Assembly: GCA_010692425.1 (NCBI GenBank)
Contig: JAAHHJ010000017.1
Coordinates: forward strand, 62,001 to 126,000
From: Symploca sp. SIO3C6
GTDB taxonomy: Bacteria > Cyanobacteriota > Cyanobacteriia > Cyanobacteriales > Coleofasciculaceae
Length of the DNA: 64,000 nucleotides
Direction of reading: 5' to 3'
Position numbers and translations under genes: made by a program. The notes beneath the pieces are model-generated. The model did no database searches, was not told the DNA's origin, and saw only the letters and a program-made list of their open reading frames with translations. Of the stretch, positions 38,866 through 48,859 are shown piece by piece (positions within the stretch are counted from its first letter, which is position 1; the number at the start of each line of letters is the position of its first letter).

Positions 38866-39085
38866 GGTGATAAACCTTTCGTGAAAAAGTTAAAAGTCCC
38901 CTCGACCACGCTTAACAAGATGTCCCTTCTACAGGCGCAACTAGTAAGGTTGCTTGTAAATAATCTGAGCTGGGGAAGCACTCAGAAGTACGTGCCAGTT
39001 AAGCGCTCAATGGTAAGCGTCAAATCTCTGTAAGGCTTACCTCTTACAAGCCCTCGCTAGAAGCGAGGGTTATTGACTACTTTCC
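38866..39085 (-). ncRNA. candidate IsrB omegaRNA region / left end of isrB element
   Basis: Non-coding stretch directly upstream of isrB; contains strong hairpin CCCTCGCTTCTAGCGAGGG near its distal end; IscB/IsrB omegaRNAs lie upstream of the ORF. Confidence 0.5.
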
Positions 39086-39123
39086 CCCAAAATCATTAAT
39101 ATTCAACTAATAAAGACTTGTAC

Positions 39124-39381
39124 TCAGTTTTGCAGCAATGCCCGCAAAAAGTTATAACTGAGTTGCTTTTTCCCACTTGATTCTGAAGGCGAAGGCGCTG
39201 CTCCAGTCTGTAGGGCAAACACGGCTCAACGACGCACGTGAGCAAAATTAGTGGTGGTATTTAAGTCTCTGTCACCAGCAAAGCCGCACTTGTTGAGAGT
39301 TAAATCTGCGCTCATCTAGTGCTAGAGACGGTTTCTTCTTTCTACAGTTTGAGCAAGTTTTGGATGAAGGCATCCATCAAT
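39124..39381 (-). pseudogene. C-terminal remnant of tnpB (OrfB)
   Basis: Frameshifted translation WMPSSKTCSNCRKKKPSLALDERRFNSQ / KCGFAGDRDLNTTTNFAHVRR* / ALQTGAAPSPSESSGKKQ; TnpB zinc-ribbon and RuvC-III signature. Confidence 0.82.
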
Positions 39382-39589
39382 TAACCACTATCAACTTGAA
39401 GTTGTATAGCTGGTATCTATATTTCAACCCTGAGCTTAGCGCGTTCTGCTCTCGAGTAAACCACAACCGTAATCTCTTTTAAGAGAAACATTATTAAAAA
39501 TTAAGTTAAACTAAATATAGTAAATACAACTAAACTTTTATTAATTTAAATAACTAATTGCAACGAATTTTCTCAAAGAGAAACAGAAA

Positions 39590-40552
39590 TTGGCAAAGGC
39601 AAGCAGATCATTGTTCCACAGTATGGAAAGTCGTAGAAAAGGTTTCTGTGTAGGCTTGAGTTTGCTGTTGCTTGGTAGCAGTATGATGCTAGTAACTCTA
39701 CCACTTGCGGCACAAACCTCATCGCCTGCCATTCCAACCATAGAGCCAACACAACCGGCAGCACTTGAGCAGCTAAATCAAGGACTGGCATGGATTGAAC
39801 AGGGCAAATTACCAGAAGCGATCGCAGCGTTTAGACAGGCGGTTCAACTTAATCGGCAGCTGGCACCTGCCTACTACAATTTAGGGTTAGCCTTACGCCA
39901 GTTGGGGCAATTGCAGGAGTCAGAACAGGCTTTTTACCAAGCAACACAAACTGACCCCAGCTTTGCCTTAGCTTTTGCTAACTTGGGAGCAGCACGCTTG
40001 GAACTTCAAAACCTAGCTCAGGCGCAGGCTGATTTGTTACAAGCACTAGAACTTGACCCTAATCTTGGAGTTGCTCATTACAATTTAGGTTTAGTACTCT
40101 CCAAAACAGGAGAACTAGAGCAAGCGATTAGGGCATTTAATAGGGCGATGCAATTGAGTAGAAACGCCCCAGAGCCAGCATATCATCTAGGCATCACCTA
40201 TTGGCAACAGGGAAAAATAGAACTAGCAAGAAAGGCGCTACAGCGTGCGATTCAAATCAACCCCCAATACTCAGAAGCACACTACAGTTTAGGTTCAATT
40301 TGGTTTAACCAAGGAGAGTTTGAGGCAGCTCTCGATGCTTTCCGGCAAGCTGCAACTGCCAACTCTAACTACGCTAATGCCTATTATGCTGCTGGTTTAG
40401 TATTTCTACGCCAGAACCGATTTAGTGACGCCGAGCAAATGTTGCAATACGCCAGAGATCTTTACAAAGCCCAAGGCAATTGGCAGTGGGCGACAAAAGC
40501 AGAGCAAGGACTCGAAGCAGCACGTAACTCTATCCCGCAGGAGCTACGCTAG
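39590..40552 (+). CDS. TPR repeat protein, probably secreted (start may be internal, e.g. ATG 39623)
   Basis: N-terminal hydrophobic segment and multiple TPRs (AYYNLGLALRQLGQLQESEQAFYQATQTDPSFA). Confidence 0.88.
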   Translation: MAKASRSLFHSMESRRKGFCVGLSLLLLGSSMMLVTLPLAAQTSSPAIPTIEPTQPAALEQLNQGLAWIEQGKLPEAIAAFRQAVQLNRQLAPAYYNLGLALRQLGQLQESEQAFYQATQTDPSFALAFANLGAARLELQNLAQAQADLLQALELDPNLGVAHYNLGLVLSKTGELEQAIRAFNRAMQLSRNAPEPAYHLGITYWQQGKIELARKALQRAIQINPQYSEAHYSLGSIWFNQGEFEAALDAFRQAATANSNYANAYYAAGLVFLRQNRFSDAEQMLQYARDLYKAQGNWQWATKAEQGLEAARNSIPQELR

Positions 40553-40659
40553 CTGAGGTTGAAGTAATTCAACTTGGATTATTTGACCAAACTAATTTAG
40601 TGGAATTGGAATCATCTTCTTATCCTGGAGATCGTTGAGTATCTAACGTATTGGTTGAG

Positions 40660-41265
40660 TTAATGCTTCAAAACAGCGTGCGATGATTGACGGCTGGTAT
40701 CCCAGAGCAAAATGCTGTGAAGACAACCAACAGCGATCGCCCATACCGCATTTCCCGCAAAAACGCCCCACAAAATTGGCAGGGTAAATCCTTCAACACC
40801 TCCCAAGGCAAATCCCGCCAGCAAAATGACACACTCATACAGAACATATCCTCCCATTAAAGCGACAGCCAACCATAGATAATGACTTCCCATAGGAGAA
40901 CGACCGAAGCTAGGTTTGATAGATGTTAGGAGTGTGACCAACAGCGTCCCTAATCCTAGTACCAATCCCCAGGTAAAGGTGTTGAGAGTCTGAGGATAGC
41001 TGTGAATGGTAAACCCCAAAAGTTGGTTGACAAACCACATAGTCATCATAGTTGCAATAGCACGGCGATGGGGAAGAGTCGCTCCAGCGATCACACCAAA
41101 ACCCACCAGAGGAACTGTGCAGGTATAAACAACATTACTGAGACTGCCTAGGGCGGTAAGCAAGAGGAACCAGAATTTACTCTGGGACACAGAACGGTAA
41201 GCTACCTCCCAACGAGCTGATAGCTTAAGTAACGGTGAATGGCTAGCAATTTTGCTGTAATGCAT
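40660..41265 (-). CDS. uncharacterised multi-TM membrane protein in cobalamin-riboswitch operon
   Basis: 201 aa, about five hydrophobic helices; co-oriented with ferredoxin-like and BtuB-like genes downstream of a cobalamin riboswitch. Confidence 0.7.
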   Translation of the reverse strand: MHYSKIASHSPLLKLSARWEVAYRSVSQSKFWFLLLTALGSLSNVVYTCTVPLVGFGVIAGATLPHRRAIATMMTMWFVNQLLGFTIHSYPQTLNTFTWGLVLGLGTLLVTLLTSIKPSFGRSPMGSHYLWLAVALMGGYVLYECVILLAGFALGGVEGFTLPILWGVFAGNAVWAIAVGCLHSILLWDTSRQSSHAVLKH

Positions 41266-41291
41266 AGAGAAAACTCCTTTTCTAGAAAAAC

Positions 41292-42188
41292 TTAACTTTT
41301 TGGAGGATAGAGGTGGGCTGTTAGTTTGCGACCATTAACCAAATGTTCCTGTACAATTTGCCGTGCCACCTCTGGTTTAACTCGCGTGTACCAGGTTTGT
41401 TGGCGCAGTTCGGGAGAGCGATCATCCCCTGAGTAGTACACCACCGGTCCTAACTTGCAAACCTCCAGACAACCAGAGCTAATTACATTTACTTCTAGTC
41501 CCGCTTCTGCCACCGCTTGCTGCATTGCCTCACAGACAGGCTGCCAGTTACGCGAAGGATAGCAGCGACTAGAACGACAGACGGATAAATAGGGGCGCTT
41601 GAGGGGATTAGTGGTGTAAGGAATCGGACGGATTCCTTGAACGTAGATTTGTCGTAGTTCTTCGTAAAGTGCCAGCTTCTCCAGACAGGGCTTATTTTCC
41701 GGCAGTAGGTCTTCTTCCTCACCCAGAAACGGATTGGGCAAAAACAGATTCATCATCTTTTCCCCCGTCCCATTCCAGAACTGAATCCCCCAACTGCGTG
41801 CTTTACCATGTTCATTGAGGCTGCGATATAAGGCGGCGCGACCAACTAGACGCTGTTGGCGTAGATTGGGTGGGGTTTTCTGATGTGGACCACCCAGGTT
41901 TTCTTCTACGCACAAATGCAGATGCCAGGATTCGGTAGCAACAGTGAGATACCCATCGTAAACCACGCAAATTTTAGGGGGTTGGCTAAACTCCAACTCC
42001 AGAACGCTACCCTCAACCACATGCCCTAGCTGCACTTCCTGCCAACGTTCTTGAAACAGAGTGTACAATATCGGACCAAGTACATCGATCTGAGGGGAAA
42101 AATCTTCGTATTCAATCGTACCGCTTCTGGAGGCAGGTTCTGTATCCCGGCAGTTGAGCGGCGTGACCCAACGATTAAATGCACTCAT
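41292..42188 (-). CDS. (2Fe-2S) ferredoxin-domain protein
   Basis: C-terminal thioredoxin-like ferredoxin pattern VCRSSRCYPSRNWQPVCEAMQ...VISSGCLEVCKLGPVVYYS. Confidence 0.8.
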   Translation of the reverse strand: MSAFNRWVTPLNCRDTEPASRSGTIEYEDFSPQIDVLGPILYTLFQERWQEVQLGHVVEGSVLELEFSQPPKICVVYDGYLTVATESWHLHLCVEENLGGPHQKTPPNLRQQRLVGRAALYRSLNEHGKARSWGIQFWNGTGEKMMNLFLPNPFLGEEEDLLPENKPCLEKLALYEELRQIYVQGIRPIPYTTNPLKRPYLSVCRSSRCYPSRNWQPVCEAMQQAVAEAGLEVNVISSGCLEVCKLGPVVYYSGDDRSPELRQQTWYTRVKPEVARQIVQEHLVNGRKLTAHLYPPKS

Positions 42189-42200
42189 CAGCTACTCTCC

Positions 42201-44312
42201 TTAAAATTCTGAACTCAGACCAATGCGAAAACTGCTACCTACCCCTGGAAAACCAGGAAATTCTTCATACTGTTGATCAAAAATATTGTCCCAACTGGCA
42301 TTGAATACCAGATTACTACTTACAGGCAATCGCAGTTTCAAATCCAAGGTAGTGTATCCCGGCAGAGATTCTGTATTGGTATTGTTAGTAAAAAACTCAC
42401 TAAGATGACGCAGCAGTAATCCAACATAGAGTCCTCGGTTGGTTTCATATGCTAGTCCTAAATTCAGACTATCAGCTCCACGGAAACTCAATTCATTACT
42501 TTCGAGACCCGGATTGCTATCTTCCAAAATCTCAGGGTCATTCAAAGTATAGTTAGCGAAGGCATAGAGATTGTTGGCTAGTTGGGCATTTAGCTCGGCC
42601 TCAATCCCCGTTGTCCGCACTTTGCCAATATTTGTGTAGGTACTAGGAGAGCCAAACTCAAAATTTATTAAATCGGAGATGGTATTGACGAAGAATGTTA
42701 AACGCAGTAAACCAAGATCTCCCAATTGCTGGTCAACACCAATATCAAAACTATTGCCTCGTTCAGGTTGCAAATCGGGATTGCCGACTACGTTAAAAGC
42801 CGCCAATCCTTCCTGGTTAACTATTTGAGGAGCTCTAAAACTTTTAGCATAGTTAGTTCTGAGGGTAGTAGATTTTCCTAAAGCCAGACGTACTCCCAAA
42901 CTAGGAGAAGTGAATGAACCATTTTCTAGGCTATTAAAATCTTGGCGTAGTCCCAAATTGAAGCTAAAACTAGGAGATAAATCAATATCATAAAGAGCAA
43001 AAATTGCTCCTTGGCTAATATTGCCGTCATAGTTCTCGGTGTTAGTTTCAGTGGCGAAACTGAAAGTATTATTTTCAGCATTAATATTACGATAATCAAA
43101 GCCATAGGTCAGGCTTTGGTTGGCAGCTAATTGCCAGTTATGTTGCACCTGTAGTCCTAGGTTGGTTCGCTCAATATCATCTTTTGTTCCAAAGGTATTG
43201 GGGTCAGGGTTGGTGAAATTGTAATCGAGAAAATCGGCGTAAATTCTACTGGTTAGCAGAGAATCATCTGCCTGTCCCAATTTAGCTTGCCAGCTTAGAT
43301 CTAGTAGGACTTCTTCCGTGTACTGCCTCGCCTCAGGGGTAAGGTTATTAAATTCTCCGGCACTGCCATCAATAGGAATGGGAACACCCCCAGCCACACC
43401 GAAATCTTTAGTGAGATATAAAGCATTGAAAATGAGACGGTTGCGATCGCCTAAGTTCGTCTCTAGTTTCAAATTGAGGTTGTTGTACAGAACATCGGCG
43501 TTTTCACGCTCATCTTCCAAATCAATTCTGTCAATCTCGAAAGGGAAGTCGTTCTCCGACTCCGTGCGATTGTAACTCAAAAACCAACCGATATCCCCAG
43601 TGCGACCATTGGTCTGAACCACCTGTTGATTGAAACCAAAACTACCCAAACCGACAGTAGGTTTGGCTTCAATCTCTTGTTGTTTAGGCACAACACGGGT
43701 AATGATGTTAATCACTCCACCAACAGCATCAGAACCATAGAGGGTTGAACCACCACCGGGAACTACCTCAATCTGTTCTACTACGTCGGTGGTAAATTCC
43801 GAGAGATCGAAGCCACCAAAAAAGCCAACATCATTAATCGGTCGTCCATCTAACAAAATTAAGGTCTGAGCGGTATTACCGCCACGGATGAATTGAGAAC
43901 TAGACGCTCCCAACTGCCCCCCTGCTGTACCATCACTGAGAATTCCCGGTAAGAATTTGAGGGCTTCTTGTACTGTACTGGCACCTTGAGCTTCAATTTG
44001 TTCCCGGTTGATTATATAAGCTGGACGGCTAGAGTCTCTGAGGGTGCCTTCCTGACGAAATGGAGTGTAGAGCGGTTGAGTTAATAGCTCCTCGGTTACC
44101 GTAATTTCAATTTCTTCTGCTTGTTCCTCAACTAATGGTTCTTTTTCCGCTTCGGTTTCTGAGTTAGTTGTCGGTTCCGGAGAGGATTGTTGAGCGTAAA
44201 GTGGTTCTTGAGCCTTAACTTCACAGCCCCCCATAAACATCATTGTTAACCCACTTAAACTCAGGCAGATACAGTTAGTTAACCAAGCAATAACGGCAAG
44301 GTTAGTATACAT
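42201..44312 (-). CDS. TonB-dependent outer membrane receptor, BtuB-like
   Basis: Plug domain RPAYIINREQIEAQGASTVQEALKFLPGI...GGGSTLYGSDAVGGVINIITR, C-terminal beta-barrel ending in FRIGLSSEF. Confidence 0.93.
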   Translation of the reverse strand: MYTNLAVIAWLTNCICLSLSGLTMMFMGGCEVKAQEPLYAQQSSPEPTTNSETEAEKEPLVEEQAEEIEITVTEELLTQPLYTPFRQEGTLRDSSRPAYIINREQIEAQGASTVQEALKFLPGILSDGTAGGQLGASSSQFIRGGNTAQTLILLDGRPINDVGFFGGFDLSEFTTDVVEQIEVVPGGGSTLYGSDAVGGVINIITRVVPKQQEIEAKPTVGLGSFGFNQQVVQTNGRTGDIGWFLSYNRTESENDFPFEIDRIDLEDERENADVLYNNLNLKLETNLGDRNRLIFNALYLTKDFGVAGGVPIPIDGSAGEFNNLTPEARQYTEEVLLDLSWQAKLGQADDSLLTSRIYADFLDYNFTNPDPNTFGTKDDIERTNLGLQVQHNWQLAANQSLTYGFDYRNINAENNTFSFATETNTENYDGNISQGAIFALYDIDLSPSFSFNLGLRQDFNSLENGSFTSPSLGVRLALGKSTTLRTNYAKSFRAPQIVNQEGLAAFNVVGNPDLQPERGNSFDIGVDQQLGDLGLLRLTFFVNTISDLINFEFGSPSTYTNIGKVRTTGIEAELNAQLANNLYAFANYTLNDPEILEDSNPGLESNELSFRGADSLNLGLAYETNRGLYVGLLLRHLSEFFTNNTNTESLPGYTTLDLKLRLPVSSNLVFNASWDNIFDQQYEEFPGFPGVGSSFRIGLSSEF

Positions 44313-44699
44313 TAAGGTTATTTTCCTTCTGGTTAATGGTTATGACCAGTAATTTCCAGTGATTGATTGCCAAAACTGTTACAACTCCCCTAGCATCTGA
44401 GCAAAATAGCGAAATTAGTTGCACTCAAACTTGCTCTAAGTACAGAGAATTATGCTTAGTTGTCACAAATTTTGTTGGGAAGTAGTTTGATACCCAGGAT
44501 GAAATCTTGCAAGGACTATGTACCTGATACAACCACTGATCAATAAACTTATAGTGGTTTGTCAGAGTGATCTACTTAGTAAGCCCTGCTATCTGATTGA
44601 GTTGCAAAGCTTTCTTTCTACCAACAGCTTCACAATCCGAGAATGATAAACTCTTAAGCTTTTTAACTAGCCAGTTAGTCATTACCTGTACCTCGCAGA

Positions 44700-44860
44700 T
44701 AAATATGGATAAACTTCATCGGCGGGCATTCTGACTCAGAGACATTAAGCTCATCACAGCTGCGGGACAGCGCCGGATTTACACCGAACTTTCCCCCTTT
44801 CCTCCAACGGCTGCTCCTCGTTGGAACCGATAATCTTGCTTATGCCAGGATATCATACCA
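44700..44860 (-). promoter_or_regulatory. cobalamin (B12) riboswitch
   Basis: Minus strand reads AAAGGGGGAAAGTTCGGTGTAAATCCGGCGCTGTCCCGCAGCTGTGATGAGC...GAGTCAGAATGCCCGCC, matching the cobalamin riboswitch core including the B12 box. Confidence 0.95.
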
Positions 44861-44910
44861 AATCCATACCTTAATACATACTGCTGTATTTAGGAAATTG
44901 GTATTAGATA

Positions 44911-45012
44911 TATAGCGCTGCGCGCTGGTGTGTTTACAAATCACAAATCGAGCCTTGATGAGCAAAGACTTAGAACACTTGTACTGTAAATAGACGAGAG
45001 CGCACTGCTATA
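44911..45012. repeat. MITE-like inverted-repeat element, copy E
   Basis: TATAGCGCTGCGCGCT at the left; right end reverse complement TATAGCAGTGCGCTCT. Confidence 0.6.
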
Positions 45013-45202
45013 GGAGATAAGCAAAACTATCTTGAAACCTTGATTTTTCGTAGCATTAATTCATGAATTAATACTACCTCCGACGCTTTTTGCATAAGTC
45101 CTGAGATAGTTTTATTTAACTTAGTTCACAAAGAAACAGTTCAGAATAGTGCTATTCTGAAACCCAGTTAAATGCAAATTAACTCAACTCAGGAGAAAAT
45201 GC

Positions 45203-45577
45203 ATGAAGCGAGTCGTAAGTTTCTTGATTTCTTTGATTGCTCTACTAGTATTAATCGCGCCCCCAGCTCACGCTGATTATATAAGGGCGGGACAAACCAC
45301 GCCAGGGGCTACAAACTGGATGGTATATGAAGATAATTCTATCTATGTTGAGGTTGACACCACTGATGCTGACTTCTCTAATACCCCTATTTACATCACA
45401 TCACTTGGGGGCGATGGTGCTCACTTTACAACTGTAGGAGCTTCATCTATTTATAAACCCACTCCCACAAGTTTCCGTATTTTCCTAAAGAAAATAAGTG
45501 GAGCAAACCTTACTCCAGATTTTGCTAACGAGATGAAATGGTACATAAATTGGATTGGAATAGATCCGAATAGTTGA
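45203..45577 (+). CDS. small secreted hypothetical protein
   Basis: 124 aa, signal peptide MKRVVSFLISLIALLVLIAPPAHA|DY, preceded by AGGAG RBS. Confidence 0.75.
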   Translation: MKRVVSFLISLIALLVLIAPPAHADYIRAGQTTPGATNWMVYEDNSIYVEVDTTDADFSNTPIYITSLGGDGAHFTTVGASSIYKPTPTSFRIFLKKISGANLTPDFANEMKWYINWIGIDPNS

Positions 45578-45652
45578 TCTCTTGGAACTCCTCAATAAGG
45601 GGAGAGAAACTCTCTCCCCTTGCCTCTCCTACCTGAGTAACTCTGTTCACCG

Positions 45653-48307
45653 TTATTTGGTTTTGGTACTTTTTTTAGCAGTTGTCTTCTTAGTAGTTGA
45701 GGAAGTCTTACTCTTACTCGAAGTAGTTGACTTTTTCGATTTAGAGCTAGATTTCTTAGTAGCTTCTTTAGCCGCTAAAAGCTCCAGCGCTATTTCTAAA
45801 GTAATATCTTCCACCTGCTTACCCTCAGGGAGAGAGGCATTAGTTTTGCCATGTTTAACATAGGGACCATAGGGACCATTGTAGATATTTACCGGCTCCT
45901 CACTATCAGGATGAGAACCCAATTCCCTTAAGGGAGTCTTAGATTGGCTACGGCTACCGCCCCGCGTTTTCTTGGGTTGTGCCAATAGTTCCAAGGCTCG
46001 TTCAAGGTTAACTGTCAAAACATCATCACCAGCTTTGAGGGAGCGGTAATCCTTTCCTTCCTTACCCTGGTTGTGAACCACATAGGGACCAAATCTACCC
46101 AGTCCTGCTTGGATTTTACAGCCTGTCTCTGGATGAAGACCTAGTTCACGGGGCAAAGAAAGCAAGCCCACTGCTATTTCCAAAGTCACATTTTCTACAG
46201 TCAGGCCCTTGGTGAGGGAAGCCCGTTTAGGTTTTTTATTGTCCTCTGAGGCTTCGCCCAACTGCACATAAGGACCATAGCTACCAAGCATGATATAAAT
46301 TGGCTCACCTGTTTCTGGATGAAATCCCAATTTGTCAGGCCCTTCAGTTTTTTGCCGCAGTAAGGTTTCTACTTGCTCTGGGTCTAATTCTGCTGGTGTT
46401 AAGTCTTTGGGAATTGAAGCAGAGACGCGCCCGTCGTCATTTTCAGTCTCAATGTAGGGACCATAGCGACCAATACGGACTTTAGCATCCAGGTTATCTA
46501 GTTCAACGGTACGGGCTTGATTGGGGTCAATAAGGCTCTCTTGTTCTTTCACCTGAGTCTCTAGTCCCTTTTCTCCAAGGTAAAATTCTTGTAAGTAAGG
46601 AAGGGATTGAGCTTCACCAGTAGAAATTTCGTCAAGGGTTTGCTCCATCTTTGAGGTGAAGCTGTTATCTACTAGATTGGGAAAGTATTGCTCTAGAAGA
46701 CCTGTAACTGCAAAAGCGGTGAAGGTGGGAACCAGAGCATTGCCCTGGGGCTGAACATAGCCTCGATCAATGATTGTGCCAATAATGCTGGCGTAGGTAC
46801 TAGGACGCCCAATGCCTTCACTTTCAAGGGTTTTAACTAAAGAGGCTTCCGTATAACGTGCTGGTGGTTGAGTTTCGTGACCAACAGCTTCGAGTGCCTT
46901 GCAGTTGGGGTGATCCCCTACCTTCAGAGGGGGTAAAATCACTTCTTGGTCTTCTAGGGCTGCATCTGGGTCATCAGAACCTTCGACATAGGCTCGCAAG
47001 AAACCAGGAAAGTCAATGCGTTTGCCGGTGGAGCGAAAACCAGCTTCTTCCACTTGTAGCCCGACAGAGATCATAGTTTGCTGGGAGTCTGCCATTTGTG
47101 AGGCAACAGTGCGCTTCCAAATTAGGTCATAGAGAGCCAACTCTTGAGCTGCCAAACCAGTTTGCTTGGGTGTGCGAAAGGTGCTGCCTGCAGGACGAAT
47201 TGCTTCGTGGGCTTCTTGAGCGCCCTTGCTTTTAGTGTTGTACTGGCGGGGTTTAGGGCTCAGATATTGGGATCCGTATTTTTCCTCAACGCAGCTACGA
47301 GCCGCCGCAATCGCTTGTTCTGACAAATGTACTGAATCTGTCCGCATGTAGGTAATAAAACCTTGCTCATAGAGATTTTGAGCAATCCGCATCGTCTCCC
47401 GAGCGCCCAAGCGCAGTTTCCGGTTCGCTTCTTGTTGTAGAGTCGAGGTGGTAAAGGGTGCAGAAGGTTTGCGAGTAACTGGTCGTTCGTCTAACTCGCT
47501 AACTGTCCAAGTTTTGTCTAGAAGTCGCTCGCGAAGTTCTCTGGCTTCAGCTTCATTGAGTAATCTAACCCTACGACCTTCGATAATTTGACCAGTGTTG
47601 GGGTCAAAATCGCTGCCTGTAGCAACTTTCGTACCTGCTAAGGTAACTAACTTGGCATCAAAGGGGTTTTTTTCCTGCTCTAAGAGGGCTTTGAGGTCCC
47701 AGTAGCTACCTTTGCGGAAAGCCCGTCGCTGACGTTCTTTGTTAACTAACAACCTAACAGCAACCGACTGCACCCGCCCAGCAGATAAGCCAAAGGCGAT
47801 TTTTTTCCATAGCAGGGGCGAGAGAGTATAACCCACTAGTCGGTCTAAAATTCGCCTAGTTTCCTGTGCCTGTACCAGTGGCTCATGGATACTCCGGCAG
47901 TTTCGTAGTGCTTTTTGGATGGCTTCTTTGGTAATTTCATGAAATACCATTCGCTTGGTAGGGACTTTTGGCTTGAGCAGTTGCAATAAATGCCAACTAA
48001 TGCTTTCCCCTTCGCGGTCTTCGTCTGTGGCGAGAACCAGCTCATCAGCTTCTTTAAGCGCATCTTTGAGCTGCTGAACCACTTTCTTTTTGGCTTTGGG
48101 AACTACGTACAAGGGTTCAAAGTTCGACTCCACATTCACCCCTAGCTGCGCCCATTTTTCATCTTTTAGGGATGCAGGAATTTCAGTGGCGGACTGAGGT
48201 AGATCGCGAACATGTCCCATCGAAGCCTCTACACGGTAGTTAGAGGGCAAGTAGTTGCGAATGGTACGTGCTTTGGTGGGAGATTCGACGATGACGAGGG
48301 TTGTCAT
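45653..48307 (-). CDS. topA: DNA topoisomerase I
   Basis: [42 protein letters not shown]; Lys/Ser/Thr-rich C-terminus. Confidence 0.97.
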   Translation of the reverse strand: MTTLVIVESPTKARTIRNYLPSNYRVEASMGHVRDLPQSATEIPASLKDEKWAQLGVNVESNFEPLYVVPKAKKKVVQQLKDALKEADELVLATDEDREGESISWHLLQLLKPKVPTKRMVFHEITKEAIQKALRNCRSIHEPLVQAQETRRILDRLVGYTLSPLLWKKIAFGLSAGRVQSVAVRLLVNKERQRRAFRKGSYWDLKALLEQEKNPFDAKLVTLAGTKVATGSDFDPNTGQIIEGRRVRLLNEAEARELRERLLDKTWTVSELDERPVTRKPSAPFTTSTLQQEANRKLRLGARETMRIAQNLYEQGFITYMRTDSVHLSEQAIAAARSCVEEKYGSQYLSPKPRQYNTKSKGAQEAHEAIRPAGSTFRTPKQTGLAAQELALYDLIWKRTVASQMADSQQTMISVGLQVEEAGFRSTGKRIDFPGFLRAYVEGSDDPDAALEDQEVILPPLKVGDHPNCKALEAVGHETQPPARYTEASLVKTLESEGIGRPSTYASIIGTIIDRGYVQPQGNALVPTFTAFAVTGLLEQYFPNLVDNSFTSKMEQTLDEISTGEAQSLPYLQEFYLGEKGLETQVKEQESLIDPNQARTVELDNLDAKVRIGRYGPYIETENDDGRVSASIPKDLTPAELDPEQVETLLRQKTEGPDKLGFHPETGEPIYIMLGSYGPYVQLGEASEDNKKPKRASLTKGLTVENVTLEIAVGLLSLPRELGLHPETGCKIQAGLGRFGPYVVHNQGKEGKDYRSLKAGDDVLTVNLERALELLAQPKKTRGGSRSQSKTPLRELGSHPDSEEPVNIYNGPYGPYVKHGKTNASLPEGKQVEDITLEIALELLAAKEATKKSSSKSKKSTTSSKSKTSSTTKKTTAKKSTKTK

Positions 48308-48859
48308 AGGAATTTTTTGAAAATAGCAGCTAAGCTGAACAGTTTAATCCAAGTAAACTTTGCAAGATTTCAAGTAAGTTAAGCGGTGTACAAGGGCAAT
48401 TTACTCAACACTATATAGCTGGCGTGTAGACTTCACATCGCGAGTGCTTGAGTGAGGGAAGCCCGGATGTACCCTTTGTTGATACTAAGCTAACTTTGCC
48501 TCCCCCAGATTGTGCAAAAGTTGACGAGGAGAGGGCAGCACTCAGTGTTCCCGGAAGGAAATCTAAGCAAGGGTTTTAGACTTTTCGTTTCACCTAGCTA
48601 CTCAATTATTGAAGTCTCTTAATTTCTCTTATATCTGATGAAGGTGAAGTGACTCTTATTTTTCCAGATTGTGCCAGAATTGTGGCTAAACCTGGTCATG
48701 GCTCAAAAATTTAACAGGTATATTAGATTTATGCTGAAAAGCTAAGGCACTCTTTTATCCTGGAGAAACAGTTAAGCAGTAAGCAAGATATGGTGAAAAT
48801 GTCGGCAATTAGGATAAAGAAATATTTGTCGAGAGTTAATAAGATTTCCTAGGCGCAAG

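Noticed and set aside
45582-45863. 93-aa plus-strand [27 protein letters not shown]...
   Set aside because: Hydrophobic run is the antisense of the Lys/Ser/Thr repeats in the topA C-terminus.
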